This document shows positions 54,304 to 63,311 of a stretch of DNA of 64,000 bases, one piece after another (within the stretch, counting starts at the first letter, position 1; the number at the start of each line of letters is the position of its first letter). The position numbers and the translations under genes were made by a program. This DNA is from HLUCCA09 sp965277275 (GTDB lineage: Bacteria > Pseudomonadota > Alphaproteobacteria > Rhodobacterales > Rhodobacteraceae). The stretch lies in the NCBI GenBank assembly GCA_965277275.1, contig CBDICG010000001.1:930001-994000 (forward strand). The letters run 5' to 3'. The notes beneath the pieces were generated by a model that was given only the letters and a program-made list of their open reading frames with translations, ran no database searches and was not told the DNA's origin.

Positions 54304-55446
54304 ATGCGTGTCCTTTGGGAGGGGACGGTGCCGCTCGCCTTCTCACACAATGCCATCCTCGTCATGGCGTCCTTTGCGATCGCGCTGATGGCTGGCTTTG
54401 CCGGTCTGTCCGCCACACGCGGCGCCAACAAGCACCCGCCGAGCACCCGCAAGGTGCTCGTGGCCGTTTCGGCCGTGCTGCTCGGCGGCGGCATCTGGTC
54501 CATGCACTTCGTCGCCATGCTGGGCCTGCAGCTGCCGGTGCTCTTCTACTATGATGCGCTGACCACACTCATTTCCGCCCTCACCGGCATTCTCTTCGTG
54601 GGGCTCGCGCTGGTCATCCTCCACTTTCGTGACCGCACGACCGGCAGCGTGCTGCTCTCGGGGCTGATCCTCGGCGGGGGGATCCTCTGCATGCACTATA
54701 TCGGCATGGCGGGCATGGAGGCGTGCCGGGCCGTTTACACGCCCGGGGGTATCGTGCTGTCGGTCGTCTTGTCCCTGGCCCTGGGCGCGCTCGCCGTGTG
54801 GGTCGCCTATGGCGAGCGAACCCGGCGCAATACCCTGCTGGGGACGCTCTGTTTCGCCGTGGCCGTCGTGACCCTGCACTTCGTCGCCATCGCGAATACG
54901 TCGTTCTTCGAGGTCCCGACGCCCAACCTGCCCGCGCTCGCACTGAGCAACGAGGCGCTGGCCTTCGTCGTCACGCTCTGCGCCTTCGCCCTCAGCGGCG
55001 GCTCGCTGCTGACAGGGGCCACGTTCTTCCCGGCCGCTCCCGCCGGGCCGGCCCTGCCCGCAACCGAGCAGGTCGAGCCGACGCCGGAGCGGGTCGAAAC
55101 GCCGGAGCCGACGGTCCTCTCGATCCCTTACGAAAAGAACGGCAGAACCCTCTTTGCCGAGCCCAGGCGCGTCGCGGCCTTCCGCGCCGAGGGGCACTAC
55201 ACCTTTCTCTACCTTGAGGCGGAGCGCGTGTTCTGCCCGTGGTCGATCTCCGAGGCCGAGCGGCGACTTGAGGGCACGGCCTTCCTTCGGTCGCACCGCA
55301 GCTACCTCATAAACCCGGCCTTCGTGACGGAGTTCGAGCGGCGCAAGGATACGGGCGTGACCTTCTTCGAGGGCGTTGCATCGCTGGAGAAAGTGCCTGT
55401 CAGCCGGTCGAGGCTTGCCGACGTACGCGAGGCGCTCGGCATCTAG
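54304..55446 (+). CDS. coxC: MHYT membrane sensor fused to LytTR DNA-binding domain (CoxC/CoxH-like)
   Basis: A 380-residue membrane-bound regulator. About seven helices carry MHYT-type motifs SMHFVAML, CMHYIGMAG and TLHFVAIA; MHYT domains are proposed to sense CO, O2 or NO through a metal such as copper. A Pro/Glu-rich linker leads to a C-terminal LytTR domain (about 275-378; RVAAFRAEGHYTFLYLEAE, FLRSHRSYLINPAFV). This combination is known from CoxC and CoxH in the cox cluster of Oligotropha. It sits 133 bases ahead of coxM, so it probably controls CO dehydrogenase. The start may instead be GTG at 54328, which has GGGAGGGG close upstream. Confidence 0.8.
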   Translation: MRVLWEGTVPLAFSHNAILVMASFAIALMAGFAGLSATRGANKHPPSTRKVLVAVSAVLLGGGIWSMHFVAMLGLQLPVLFYYDALTTLISALTGILFVGLALVILHFRDRTTGSVLLSGLILGGGILCMHYIGMAGMEACRAVYTPGGIVLSVVLSLALGALAVWVAYGERTRRNTLLGTLCFAVAVVTLHFVAIANTSFFEVPTPNLPALALSNEALAFVVTLCAFALSGGSLLTGATFFPAAPAGPALPATEQVEPTPERVETPEPTVLSIPYEKNGRTLFAEPRRVAAFRAEGHYTFLYLEAERVFCPWSISEAERRLEGTAFLRSHRSYLINPAFVTEFERRKDTGVTFFEGVASLEKVPVSRSRLADVREALGI

Positions 55447-55579
55447 GCTCGCAGCTCGTGCAGGCAATTCGTATTTCGTGAACGCGAAAGCGCGCGTTGA
55501 CAGTTCGCCGTTCGACAGCGGCATGCAACGGGATACCTCACCGACGTGCGTCAGACTGGCGCACCCAGGGAGGATAAAA

Positions 55580-56434
55580 ATGATACCAGCGGCGTTTGAG
55601 TATCACCGACCCGCCGACATTCCGGCGGCACTGGCGGTGCTTCAGGAACATGGCGACGAGGCACGGGTCATCGCGGGCGGGCACAGCCTGATCCCGATGA
55701 TGAAGCTGCGCATGGCGGACATCGAGCATCTCGTCGACCTGCAGGACATCGGCGAATTGAAGGGCATCACGGTCGAGGGCGAGAAGGTGCGCATCGGCGC
55801 GATGACCACCCAGCACGAGCTGATCACGAACGCCGATATCGCTCGCGTCGCTCCCATCCTGCACGAAGCCGCGCTGCAGATCGCGGACCCGCAGGTGCGG
55901 TACATGGGCACCGTCGGCGGCAACGTCGCGAACGGCGATCCGGGCAATGACATGCCGGGCCTCATGCAGTGCCTCGACGCGACCTTCCACCTCGTCGGCC
56001 CCGATGGCACGCGCGAGGTTGCGGCCCGCGACTATTACGAAGCCGCCTACATGACCGACCGCGAGGATGACGAGATCCTCACCGCGATCACCTTCTCCGC
56101 ACCCGGTGGCGGCTATGCCTACGAAAAGCAGAAGCGCAAGATCGGCGATTACGCCACCGCCGCCTGCGCCGCCATCGTGAAGATCGAAGGCGGCACCTGC
56201 TCTGGCGCGTCGATCTCCATGACGAATCTCAGCGACACGCCGATCTTCTCTGAGGAGGCGGGGGCAGCGCTCGTCGGAACAACCTGTGACGCCGCCGCCA
56301 TCGGCGCCGCCGTGGCCGCCGCACAGGGCGCCATCGATCCCGCGGAGGACAATCGCGGGCCGGTCGATTTCAAGATGCACGTGGCCGGCACGATCATTCG
56401 CCGGGCCATCGAACGCGCCGTCAGCCGCGCGTAG
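55580..56434 (+). CDS. coxM: Aerobic CO dehydrogenase medium (FAD) subunit
   Basis: A 284-residue subunit. FAD-binding motifs are VIAGGHSLIPMMKLRMA (about 35) and YMGTVGGNVANGDPGND (about 110), followed by the CO_deh_flav_C domain. It carries electrons from the iron-sulfur subunit to the respiratory chain. The ATG at 55580 has GGGAGGAT seven bases upstream; the frame is open much earlier without support. coxS begins 11 bases after its stop. Length matches known CoxM (about 288). Confidence 0.95.
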   Translation: MIPAAFEYHRPADIPAALAVLQEHGDEARVIAGGHSLIPMMKLRMADIEHLVDLQDIGELKGITVEGEKVRIGAMTTQHELITNADIARVAPILHEAALQIADPQVRYMGTVGGNVANGDPGNDMPGLMQCLDATFHLVGPDGTREVAARDYYEAAYMTDREDDEILTAITFSAPGGGYAYEKQKRKIGDYATAACAAIVKIEGGTCSGASISMTNLSDTPIFSEEAGAALVGTTCDAAAIGAAVAAAQGAIDPAEDNRGPVDFKMHVAGTIIRRAIERAVSRA

Positions 56435-56445
56435 GGGAGCGAGAC

Positions 56446-56937
56446 ATGGGAAAGCAACACTACCAGATCACCGTTAACGGTGAGGCCAAGGACGTGCTCG
56501 CCGAGCCGCGCGAGCTTCTGATCCACACGCTGCGCGAGCAGCTCGACCTGACCGGCCCGCATATCGGCTGCGAGACGTCCCATTGCGGCGCCTGCACCGT
56601 CGATATCGACGGCAAGTCGGTCAAGTCCTGCACCGTCTTCACCGCGCAGGTCGCTGGCGCGGACATCACCACCATCGAGGGCCTCGGATCGCCCGATGCG
56701 CTGCACGTGCTCCAGGAATCGTTCCGCGAGCATCACGGGCTGCAATGCGGCTACTGCACGCCGGGCATGATCACCCGCGCCCACCGCCTGCTGCAGGAGA
56801 TCCCGAACCCGACCGAGGAAGAGGTGCGTTTCGGCATGGCAGGAAACCTTTGCCGCTGCACCGGTTACCAGAACATCGTGAAGTCCATCCTGGCCGCTGC
56901 GACCGAGATGAACGCCGCGAAGGAGGCCGCAGAATGA
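56446..56937 (+). CDS. coxS: Aerobic CO dehydrogenase small [2Fe-2S] subunit
   Basis: A 163-residue subunit with two [2Fe-2S] sites. The plant-type cluster is at CETSHCGACTVDIDG with a later Cys in KSCTVF, and the second is in LQCGYCTPGMI and CRCTGYQNIV. It wires the molybdenum site in CoxL to FAD in CoxM. Length matches CoxS of Oligotropha (166). The stop overlaps the coxL start (ATGA). GGGGAGCG lies ahead of the ATG. Confidence 0.96.
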   Translation: MGKQHYQITVNGEAKDVLAEPRELLIHTLREQLDLTGPHIGCETSHCGACTVDIDGKSVKSCTVFTAQVAGADITTIEGLGSPDALHVLQESFREHHGLQCGYCTPGMITRAHRLLQEIPNPTEEEVRFGMAGNLCRCTGYQNIVKSILAAATEMNAAKEAAE

Positions 56938-59357
56938 ACGATCTGACCCCTCCGAGCCGCGAGGAACGCATCGAGGGCCTCAAGGGCCTCGGCAGCTCGC
57001 GCAAGCGCGTCGAGGACGCGCGCTTCACCCAAGGCAAGGGCAACTACGTCGACGACATCAAGCTGCCGGGGATGCTCTTTGGCGATTTCGTCCGCTCTCC
57101 CTACGCCCATGCCCGCGTCAAGAATATCGACACCGAGGCCGCGATGGCGGTGCCGGGCGTGCTTGCGGTGCTGACGGCCAAGGATCTTGAGCCGCTCGGC
57201 CTGCACTGGATGCCGACCCTTGCGGGCGACAAGCAGATGGTGCTCGCGGACGGCAAGGTGCTCTTTCAGGGTCAGGAGGTCGCTTACGTTGTCGCGACGG
57301 ACCGCTACGCGGCTGCCGATGGCTGCGAGGCCGTCGAGGTCGAATACGAAGAGCTGCCCGTCGTCGTCGACCCGTTCAAGGCGATGGAGCCCGACGCACC
57401 CGTCCTGCGCGAAGACCTCGAAGGCAAGATGGAGGGCGCGCACGGCCCCCGCAAACACCACAACCACATCTTCACCTGGGAAGCCGGCGACAAGGACGCC
57501 ACCGAACAGGTGCTGGGCGCGGCGGACGTCGTGGCCGAAGAGATGGTCTACTACCACCGCACCCACCCCTGCCCGCTGGAGCCCTGCGGCTGCGTGGCGA
57601 GCATGGACAAGGTCAACGGCAAGCTGACGCTCTACGGCACGTTCCAGGCGCCGCACGCGATCCGCACCGTGGTGTCGCTGATCTCCGGCATCGAAGAGCA
57701 CAACATCCGCGTCGTCTCCCCCGATATCGGCGGCGGCTTCGGCAACAAGGTGGGCGCCTATCCGGGCTACATCTGCTCTGCCGTCGCCTCCATCGTCACC
57801 GGCAAGCCGGTGAAGTGGATCGAAGACCGGATGGACAACCTGATGACCACCGCCTTCGCCCGCGACTACTGGATGAAGGGCAAGATCGCGGCCACGAAAG
57901 AGGGCAAGATCACCGGCCTCTGGTGCCACACCACCGCCGACCACGGCGGCTTCGACGCCTGCGCCGATCCCACCAAGTTCCCCGCCGGGTTCATGAATAT
58001 CTGCACCGGCTCCTACGACATCCCGACAGCCTATCTCGCGGTCGACGGGGTCTACACCAACAAGGCGCCGGGCGGTGTGGCGTATCGTTGCTCCTTCCGC
58101 GTGACCGAAGCGGCGTATTTCATCGAGCGGATGATCGAGATCCTCGCCATCGAGCTCGACATGGATGCCGCAGAGCTGCGCCGGATCAACTTCATCAGGA
58201 AAGAGCAGTTTCCGTATCAATCAGCCCTCGGCTGGGAATACGACAGCGGCGACTATCACACCGCGTGGGAGAAAGCGCTGGCGGCCGTCGGCTACGACGA
58301 CCTGCGCAAGGAACAGGCCGAGCGGGTCGAGGAGTTCAAGCGCGGGGAAACGCGCAAACTCCTCGGCATCGGCCTGACGCACTTCACCGAGATCGTGGGC
58401 GCGGGCCCCGTGAAGAACTGCGATATCCTTGGGCTCGGGATGTTCGACAGCTGCGAGATCCGCATCCACCCCACGGGCTCCGCCATCGCGCGGCTCGGCA
58501 CGATCAGCCAGGGTCAGGGGCACGCGACGACGTTTGCCCAGATCCTCGCCTCCGAGATCGGCCTGCCGGCGGACTCGATCACCGTGGAGGAGGGCGACAC
58601 CGACACCGCGCCCTATGGCCTCGGCACCTACGGCTCGCGCTCTACCCCTGTTGCGGGGGCGGCCACGGCCATGGCGGGGCGCAAGATCCGCGCCAAGGCG
58701 CAGATGATCGCGGCCTACCTCCTTGAGGTGCACGACAACGATGTGGAGTGGGACGTGGATCGCTTCGCGGTCAAAGGGGCGCCCGAGCGCTTCAAGACCA
58801 TGAAGGAAATCGCGTTCGCAGCCTACAATCAGGCGATCCCCGGCATCGAGCCCGGTCTGGAAGCGGTCAGCTACTACGATCCGCCGAATATGACCTACCC
58901 CTTCGGTGCCTACATCTGCGTCATGGAGATCGACGTCGACACCGGGACGCACGAGGTCCGGCAGTTCTACGCGCTCGACGATTGCGGCACCCGGATCAAC
59001 CCGATGATCATCGAGGGTCAGGTGCATGGTGGCCTGACAGAGGCGCTTGCGATCGCGATGGGCCAGGAGATCGCCTACGACGAGCTCGGCAACTGCAAGA
59101 CCGGCACGCTGATGGATTTCTTCATCCCGACCGCGTGGGAAACGCCGAACTACACCACCGATTACACCACGACCCCCTCGCCGCATCACCCGATCGGCGC
59201 GAAGGGCGTGGGCGAGAGCCCCAACGTGGGCGGTGTGCCGGCCTTCTCGAACGCGGTGCACGATGCCTTCCGCGCCTTTGGTCTACGCCAGAGCCATATG
59301 CCCCACGATCACTGGCGCATCTGGAAGACCGCCAACAATCTCGGCCTCCACGGCTGA
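56934..59357 (+). CDS. coxL: Aerobic CO dehydrogenase large subunit, form I
   Basis: An 807-residue subunit carrying the Mo-Cu active site with molybdopterin cytosine dinucleotide. The decisive motif is VAYRCSFR: Cys386 would bind copper, as Cys388 does in Oligotropha. This AYxCSFR loop marks form I, the proven CO-oxidising class, against AYRGAGR in form II. Other markers are DIGGGFGNKVGAYPG and, near the end, GAKGVGESPNVGGVPA with the conserved active-site Glu. Length matches CoxL (809). The start at 56934 overlaps the coxS stop. CO oxidation would add energy in mixotrophic growth. A GC-rich stem-loop follows immediately. Confidence 0.96.
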   Translation: MNDLTPPSREERIEGLKGLGSSRKRVEDARFTQGKGNYVDDIKLPGMLFGDFVRSPYAHARVKNIDTEAAMAVPGVLAVLTAKDLEPLGLHWMPTLAGDKQMVLADGKVLFQGQEVAYVVATDRYAAADGCEAVEVEYEELPVVVDPFKAMEPDAPVLREDLEGKMEGAHGPRKHHNHIFTWEAGDKDATEQVLGAADVVAEEMVYYHRTHPCPLEPCGCVASMDKVNGKLTLYGTFQAPHAIRTVVSLISGIEEHNIRVVSPDIGGGFGNKVGAYPGYICSAVASIVTGKPVKWIEDRMDNLMTTAFARDYWMKGKIAATKEGKITGLWCHTTADHGGFDACADPTKFPAGFMNICTGSYDIPTAYLAVDGVYTNKAPGGVAYRCSFRVTEAAYFIERMIEILAIELDMDAAELRRINFIRKEQFPYQSALGWEYDSGDYHTAWEKALAAVGYDDLRKEQAERVEEFKRGETRKLLGIGLTHFTEIVGAGPVKNCDILGLGMFDSCEIRIHPTGSAIARLGTISQGQGHATTFAQILASEIGLPADSITVEEGDTDTAPYGLGTYGSRSTPVAGAATAMAGRKIRAKAQMIAAYLLEVHDNDVEWDVDRFAVKGAPERFKTMKEIAFAAYNQAIPGIEPGLEAVSYYDPPNMTYPFGAYICVMEIDVDTGTHEVRQFYALDDCGTRINPMIIEGQVHGGLTEALAIAMGQEIAYDELGNCKTGTLMDFFIPTAWETPNYTTDYTTTPSPHHPIGAKGVGESPNVGGVPAFSNAVHDAFRAFGLRQSHMPHDHWRIWKTANNLGLHG

Positions 59358-59362
59358 GGCTC

Positions 59363-59392
59363 TGCCCCGCCCGGGCTGAACCGGGCGGGGCA
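59363..59392 (+). other. GC-rich stem-loop after coxL
   Basis: TGCCCCGCCCGG pairs perfectly with CCGGGCGGGGCA (12 bp) around a 6-base loop, five bases after the coxL stop. No T-run follows, so it is more likely a mRNA stabiliser or partial terminator dividing coxMSL from the accessory genes. Confidence 0.75.
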
Positions 59393-59406
59393 AATCCGGA
59401 CACGTC

Positions 59407-59892
59407 ATGGGAATGATCGACCAGCGCATCGCCGACCTCGGCCTTGTCCTTCCGGCGCCGCTCGTGGTGCCGGAGGGCGCCGTCTATCCGTTCCCGGACG
59501 TCCACGTGATCGGCCAGCGCGTGCTCATCTCGGGCCACGGCCCGCAAGAGGCGGACGGTTCGATTTCCGGCCCGTTCGGCCGCGTGGGCGACGTCGTCGC
59601 CCCCGAAGCCGCGCAGGGACTTGCAAGGAAGACGTGCCTTTCGATGCTGTCGAGCCTCAAGCGCGCGCTGGGGGATCTCGACCGGATCGCGCAATGGGTG
59701 AAAGTGCTTGGCATGGTCAACGCCGTGCCGGACTTTCACAACCATCCCAAGGTGATCAACGGCTTTTCGTTCTGCGTGCTGGACGTCTTCGGGCCAGAGG
59801 TGGGCGCCCATGCCCGCTCGGCAGTGGGCGTCAGCGGGTTGCCGGAAAACTACGCCGTCGAAGTCGAAGCGGAAGTGATGCTGAAGCCATGA
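59407..59892 (+). CDS. RidA/YjgF-family protein
   Basis: A 161-residue protein of the RidA fold: ALVVPEGAVYPFPDVHVIGQRVLISGHGP at the start, then AARKTCLSMLSSLKRAL-type helix and FGPEVGAHARSAVGVSGLPENYAVEVEAEVML at the end. The Arg of HARSAVG matches the residue that binds carboxylates in RidA. RidA proteins hydrolyse reactive enamines or imines; some act in other pathways. It lies between coxL and coxD and overlaps coxD by four bases, which ties it to the CO dehydrogenase operon. I know of no established role for it there. Confidence 0.85.
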   Translation: MGMIDQRIADLGLVLPAPLVVPEGAVYPFPDVHVIGQRVLISGHGPQEADGSISGPFGRVGDVVAPEAAQGLARKTCLSMLSSLKRALGDLDRIAQWVKVLGMVNAVPDFHNHPKVINGFSFCVLDVFGPEVGAHARSAVGVSGLPENYAVEVEAEVMLKP

Positions 59893-60767
59893 CAGACTGG
59901 TCCACCCTCTCCGACGATCTCGCCCGGCAGGGCTACGTCGCCACGCCCGAGCTGGCGATGGCGCTGCACCTTGCTGTGTCGCTCGGGCGGCCGCTGCTGC
60001 TCGAAGGGGCGGCGGGGGTCGGCAAGACAGAGATCGCCAAGGCGCTCGCGGCGGTACGCGCCACGAACCTCATCCGCCTGCAATGCTACGAGGGGCTCGA
60101 CGCCAACCACGCGATCTACGAGTGGAACTACCAGCGCCAGCTTCTCTCGATCCGCGCCGCCGCCGAGGATGGCGAGACCGGCAAGGCCGTCGAACAGCGC
60201 CTCTTCTCCGAGGAGTTTCTGCTCAAGCGCCCGCTCCTCGAAGCCATCGGACAAGAAACGCCACCCGTGCTGCTGATCGACGAGATCGACCGCGCGGACG
60301 AGGAATTCGAAGCCTATTTGCTGGAGGTCCTCTCGGACTTCCAGATCACGATCCCGGAGCTCGGCACGATCAAGGCGACGACGCGCCCCATCGTGATCCT
60401 GACGGCCAATGGCACGCGGGATCTGTCGGACGCGCTGCGCCGCCGCTGCATGTACGCCTATGTGGAGTACCCCGACCGCGCCACCGAGATCGCGATCCTC
60501 GCCGCCCGCTGCCCCGAGGTAGAGGCGGCGCTGGCCGGACAGATCGTCGGCTTCGTGCAGTCCCTCCGCAAGGAGGATCTCGACAAGAAGCCCGGCGTGG
60601 CCGAGATGCTGGACTTCGCCGCAGCACTCGCCGGCCTCGGCGTGAATGACCTCACGGACGATCCCGCGACGCTGCAAGCCTCCCTCGCCACGCTTCTGAA
60701 AACCCAGCGGGACCGGGCGAACTTCACCACCGAGGTCGCCCAGCGCCTTGCGGGGATGGCCGCATGA
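59889..60767 (+). CDS. coxD: MoxR-type AAA+ ATPase, CO dehydrogenase maturation
   Basis: A 292-residue ATPase with Walker A LLLEGAAGVGKTEIAKAL (about 37-54), Walker B VLLIDEIDRADEEF, sensor 1 VILTANGTRDLSDALRRRC with the Arg finger region. CoxD is needed to assemble the Cu-S-Mo site of CO dehydrogenase, acting with the VWA protein CoxE. Overlaps of four bases with both neighbours show a coupled operon. Length matches CoxD (about 295). Confidence 0.93.
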   Translation: MTDWSTLSDDLARQGYVATPELAMALHLAVSLGRPLLLEGAAGVGKTEIAKALAAVRATNLIRLQCYEGLDANHAIYEWNYQRQLLSIRAAAEDGETGKAVEQRLFSEEFLLKRPLLEAIGQETPPVLLIDEIDRADEEFEAYLLEVLSDFQITIPELGTIKATTRPIVILTANGTRDLSDALRRRCMYAYVEYPDRATEIAILAARCPEVEAALAGQIVGFVQSLRKEDLDKKPGVAEMLDFAAALAGLGVNDLTDDPATLQASLATLLKTQRDRANFTTEVAQRLAGMAA

Positions 60768-61945
60768 GCCGCGTCACCAGATTTGCCGCGCAGGATCCCG
60801 GCCCGGCCGTGCGCGTGTCGGGATTTCTCGCGCATCTGAGGCTCAACGGCTTACGCCTCGGCGTGCAGGAGACGGAGACGGCGCTTCGGGCCCTGTCCCA
60901 GTTGCCCGCCCCGACACCGACAGAAGCAAGGCTGGCGCTGAAGGCCGTCTGCACCGGCTGCGCCGACGACGCGGCACGGTTCGACGCGCTCTTTGAGGCC
61001 TACTGGATGAATGGCGGCCGGGTGACGGCGCGGATGGCGCCCACCAGTACGGCCAAAGCCAGACACACCAGAACGACAGCCACTGCGGACGGACCGGAGG
61101 CCCAGGGCGCGGGCGCGCCCCAGAGCCCGGATGGCGAGGGAGACGGGGAAGCCGCCTCCGACGGCGAGGGCAAGCTGATCGCCAGCCGCGTCAGCAACCT
61201 GATGAAAAAGGATCTGCGCGAGCTTGTGTCGCCCGCCGACATCGCCGAGGCCGAGCGCACAGCCGAGCGCCTCGGGGCTGCCCTGCGCGACCGCCGCTCG
61301 CGCCGCCGCCGGGCTGCGCGCAAGGGCGATATCGTCGACTTTCGCCGCTTGATGCGCCGCAGCCTCGCGACGGGCGGAGAGCCGCTTGAACTGCCCCGCC
61401 GGGCGCGCCCGGACCGTCCCGTCAAGCTCGCGGCTCTCTGCGATGTCTCTGGCTCGATGACTGTCTACGCGCGGCCCTTCCTTGCGTTTCTGGCCGGACT
61501 GATGCGCAACGACCCGGCCTCGGATGCATATCTCTTCCACACCCGCTTGATCCGGATCACCGAGGCCCTGCGCGATCCGGACGCGATGCGCTCTCTCAAC
61601 AGGCTGACTCTCCTGAGCGACGGCTTCGGCGGCGGCTCGAAGATTGGCGAAACACTTTCCGAGTTCGCTGTCCGCTTTGCCCCGCGCTTCGTCGACGGGC
61701 GCACGGTCGTCTTCATCCTGTCCGATGGCTACGACAGCACCGGCGCGCAGACGATCGCCACGGCGCTGGAGCGCTTGAAGCGCCGCGGCTGCAAGATCGT
61801 CTGGCTGAACCCGCTCAAGGGCTGGAAGGATTACGCCCCCGTCGCCGCCGGAATGTCCGCCGCCCTGCCCTATCTCGATGGCTTTTTTGCCGCCAACACG
61901 CTCGCGTCGATTGCCGCGCTCGATGGGGAACTCGCCCGACTATGA
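60764..61945 (+). CDS. coxE: VWA-domain protein, CO dehydrogenase maturation
   Basis: A 393-residue protein. The C-terminal VWA domain has the MIDAS motif DVSGSM at residue 227, with later Thr/Ser and Asp positions in ILSDGYDSTGAQT. A basic segment (RDRRSRRRRAARKGD) precedes it. The linker at about 95-130 is rich in Gly, Asp and Glu. CoxE is the partner of CoxD in copper insertion during CO dehydrogenase maturation. Four-base overlaps occur at both ends. Confidence 0.93.
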   Translation: MSRVTRFAAQDPGPAVRVSGFLAHLRLNGLRLGVQETETALRALSQLPAPTPTEARLALKAVCTGCADDAARFDALFEAYWMNGGRVTARMAPTSTAKARHTRTTATADGPEAQGAGAPQSPDGEGDGEAASDGEGKLIASRVSNLMKKDLRELVSPADIAEAERTAERLGAALRDRRSRRRRAARKGDIVDFRRLMRRSLATGGEPLELPRRARPDRPVKLAALCDVSGSMTVYARPFLAFLAGLMRNDPASDAYLFHTRLIRITEALRDPDAMRSLNRLTLLSDGFGGGSKIGETLSEFAVRFAPRFVDGRTVVFILSDGYDSTGAQTIATALERLKRRGCKIVWLNPLKGWKDYAPVAAGMSAALPYLDGFFAANTLASIAALDGELARL

Positions 61946-62706
61946 TGCATCCCCTCCCTCCCACGCGAACGCTGGACACCCTGTCCGCCGACATGCGCGC
62001 CGCCGGAACGCCCTTTGCGATCGTCACTGTCGTGCGCACCGTGGGGGCAACGGCCGCCAAGGCCGGCGCGCGCGCCCTGATTTCGGCCGAGGGTGAGATC
62101 CTCGAAGGCTGGGTCGGGGGCGGCTGCGCGCGCGGTGCCGTCCGCCGCGCCACACAGGATGCACTGGCGAGCGGCACTCCCGTCTTCGTGGCGCTGCGCC
62201 CGGAGGAAGCGCTCGCAGAGGCCGGGGTCAGCCCGCGCGAAACCCGCGACGGGACGCGCTATGAGCGGAACGGCTGCCCCAGCAAGGGACACATGGATCT
62301 CTTCGTCGACCCCGTCCGCCCCGCCCCGCTGCTCGCGATCCTCGGATCGGGGCCGGTGGCCAAGGCGCTTGAGCGGCTTGCCCGCCCGTTCGGGTTCGAA
62401 CTCGCTTCGACCCTGCCCGAAGGCACTCCGCCCGCCTACGTCGTCGTCGCCACCCAGGGCAGCGGCGACAAGGCTCAGCTGGCCGAGGCAGTCGCCTCGG
62501 GGGCGGGATACGTCGCCTTTGTCGGCAGCCGGCGCAAGTTCGAAACGTTGCGCACAGCGCTCGTGGAAGCGGGGGCAAGCGATACCGCGCTCGACGCAGT
62601 CCGCGCCCCCGCCGGCTTGCCGATCGGCGCGGCCAATGCCGAAGAGATCGCGCTGTCGATCCTCGCCGAGATCACGGCACATCGCAGAACAGGAGACACG
62701 GGATGA
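61942..62706 (+). CDS. coxF: XdhC/CoxI-family molybdenum-enzyme accessory protein, CoxF-like
   Basis: A 254-residue protein of the XdhC/CoxI family: FAIVTVVRTVGATAAKAGARALI at the start, GWVGGGCARGAV with the conserved Cys of the family, and a C-terminal Rossmann-like half (LLAILGSGPVAKALERL, YVAFVGSRRKFETLR). XdhC proteins bind and sulfurate the molybdenum cofactor before insertion. The position after coxE matches coxF in known cox clusters. The start codon overlaps the coxE stop. Confidence 0.85.
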   Translation: MMHPLPPTRTLDTLSADMRAAGTPFAIVTVVRTVGATAAKAGARALISAEGEILEGWVGGGCARGAVRRATQDALASGTPVFVALRPEEALAEAGVSPRETRDGTRYERNGCPSKGHMDLFVDPVRPAPLLAILGSGPVAKALERLARPFGFELASTLPEGTPPAYVVVATQGSGDKAQLAEAVASGAGYVAFVGSRRKFETLRTALVEAGASDTALDAVRAPAGLPIGAANAEEIALSILAEITAHRRTGDTG

Positions 62707-63311
62707 AGACCGCCGCCATCATCCTCGCCGCCGGTTTCTCGACGCGGATGGGAGCGCCGAACAAGCTCGTGCAGCACGTCGCGGGCAAGGCCGTTCTGGC
62801 CAGTGTGGCGGACGCGGTGCTGGGCGTTTCGGACACGGTGCCGCTGGTCATCCTCGGCCATGAGTCCGGGCTCGTCTCCGATGTGCTCGACGGGTTGCCT
62901 GTCGATCTGATCGAGAACCCGGACCCTGCGCGCGGTCAGGCGAGCTCCGTCCGCCTTGGGCTCGAGGAAGCACCCCAGGCAGACGCGACCCTTGTCGTTC
63001 TGGGCGATCAGCCGTTCCTGACCACGGCCGCGTTGCAGCGCCTCTTGCGGGCACATGAATCCAATGGAGGCGACCGCATCACCGTTCCGGTCAACGGCGA
63101 GATGCGCGGCAACCCGGTGGTGATCCCATGGGCGCTGCGCCAGTCGATCCTCGCGGGGGGCGCCAACATCGGATGTGGCAGCTTCACCCGCAAGAACCCG
63201 GAGCTGACCCGCGCCTATCCCACTGAGGATGCGGCCTATTTCCTTGACATCGATACGCCGCAGGATCTCGAGGACGCCCGCCTGCGCAGCCGCGGTGAGC
63301 TGGCCTCATGA
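62703..63311 (+). CDS. mocA: MocA/MobA-like molybdenum cofactor nucleotidyltransferase
   Basis: A 202-residue enzyme with the N-terminal signature ILAAGFSTRMGAPNKLVQ and the Asp of LVVLGDQPFL for metal. C-terminal IDTPQDLED is typical of the family. MocA transfers CMP to molybdopterin to give the cytosine dinucleotide used by CO dehydrogenase; MobA makes the guanine form. Presence in the cox operon favours MocA. It overlaps coxF and the small ORF after it by four bases each. Confidence 0.85.
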   Translation: MKTAAIILAAGFSTRMGAPNKLVQHVAGKAVLASVADAVLGVSDTVPLVILGHESGLVSDVLDGLPVDLIENPDPARGQASSVRLGLEEAPQADATLVVLGDQPFLTTAALQRLLRAHESNGGDRITVPVNGEMRGNPVVIPWALRQSILAGGANIGCGSFTRKNPELTRAYPTEDAAYFLDIDTPQDLEDARLRSRGELAS

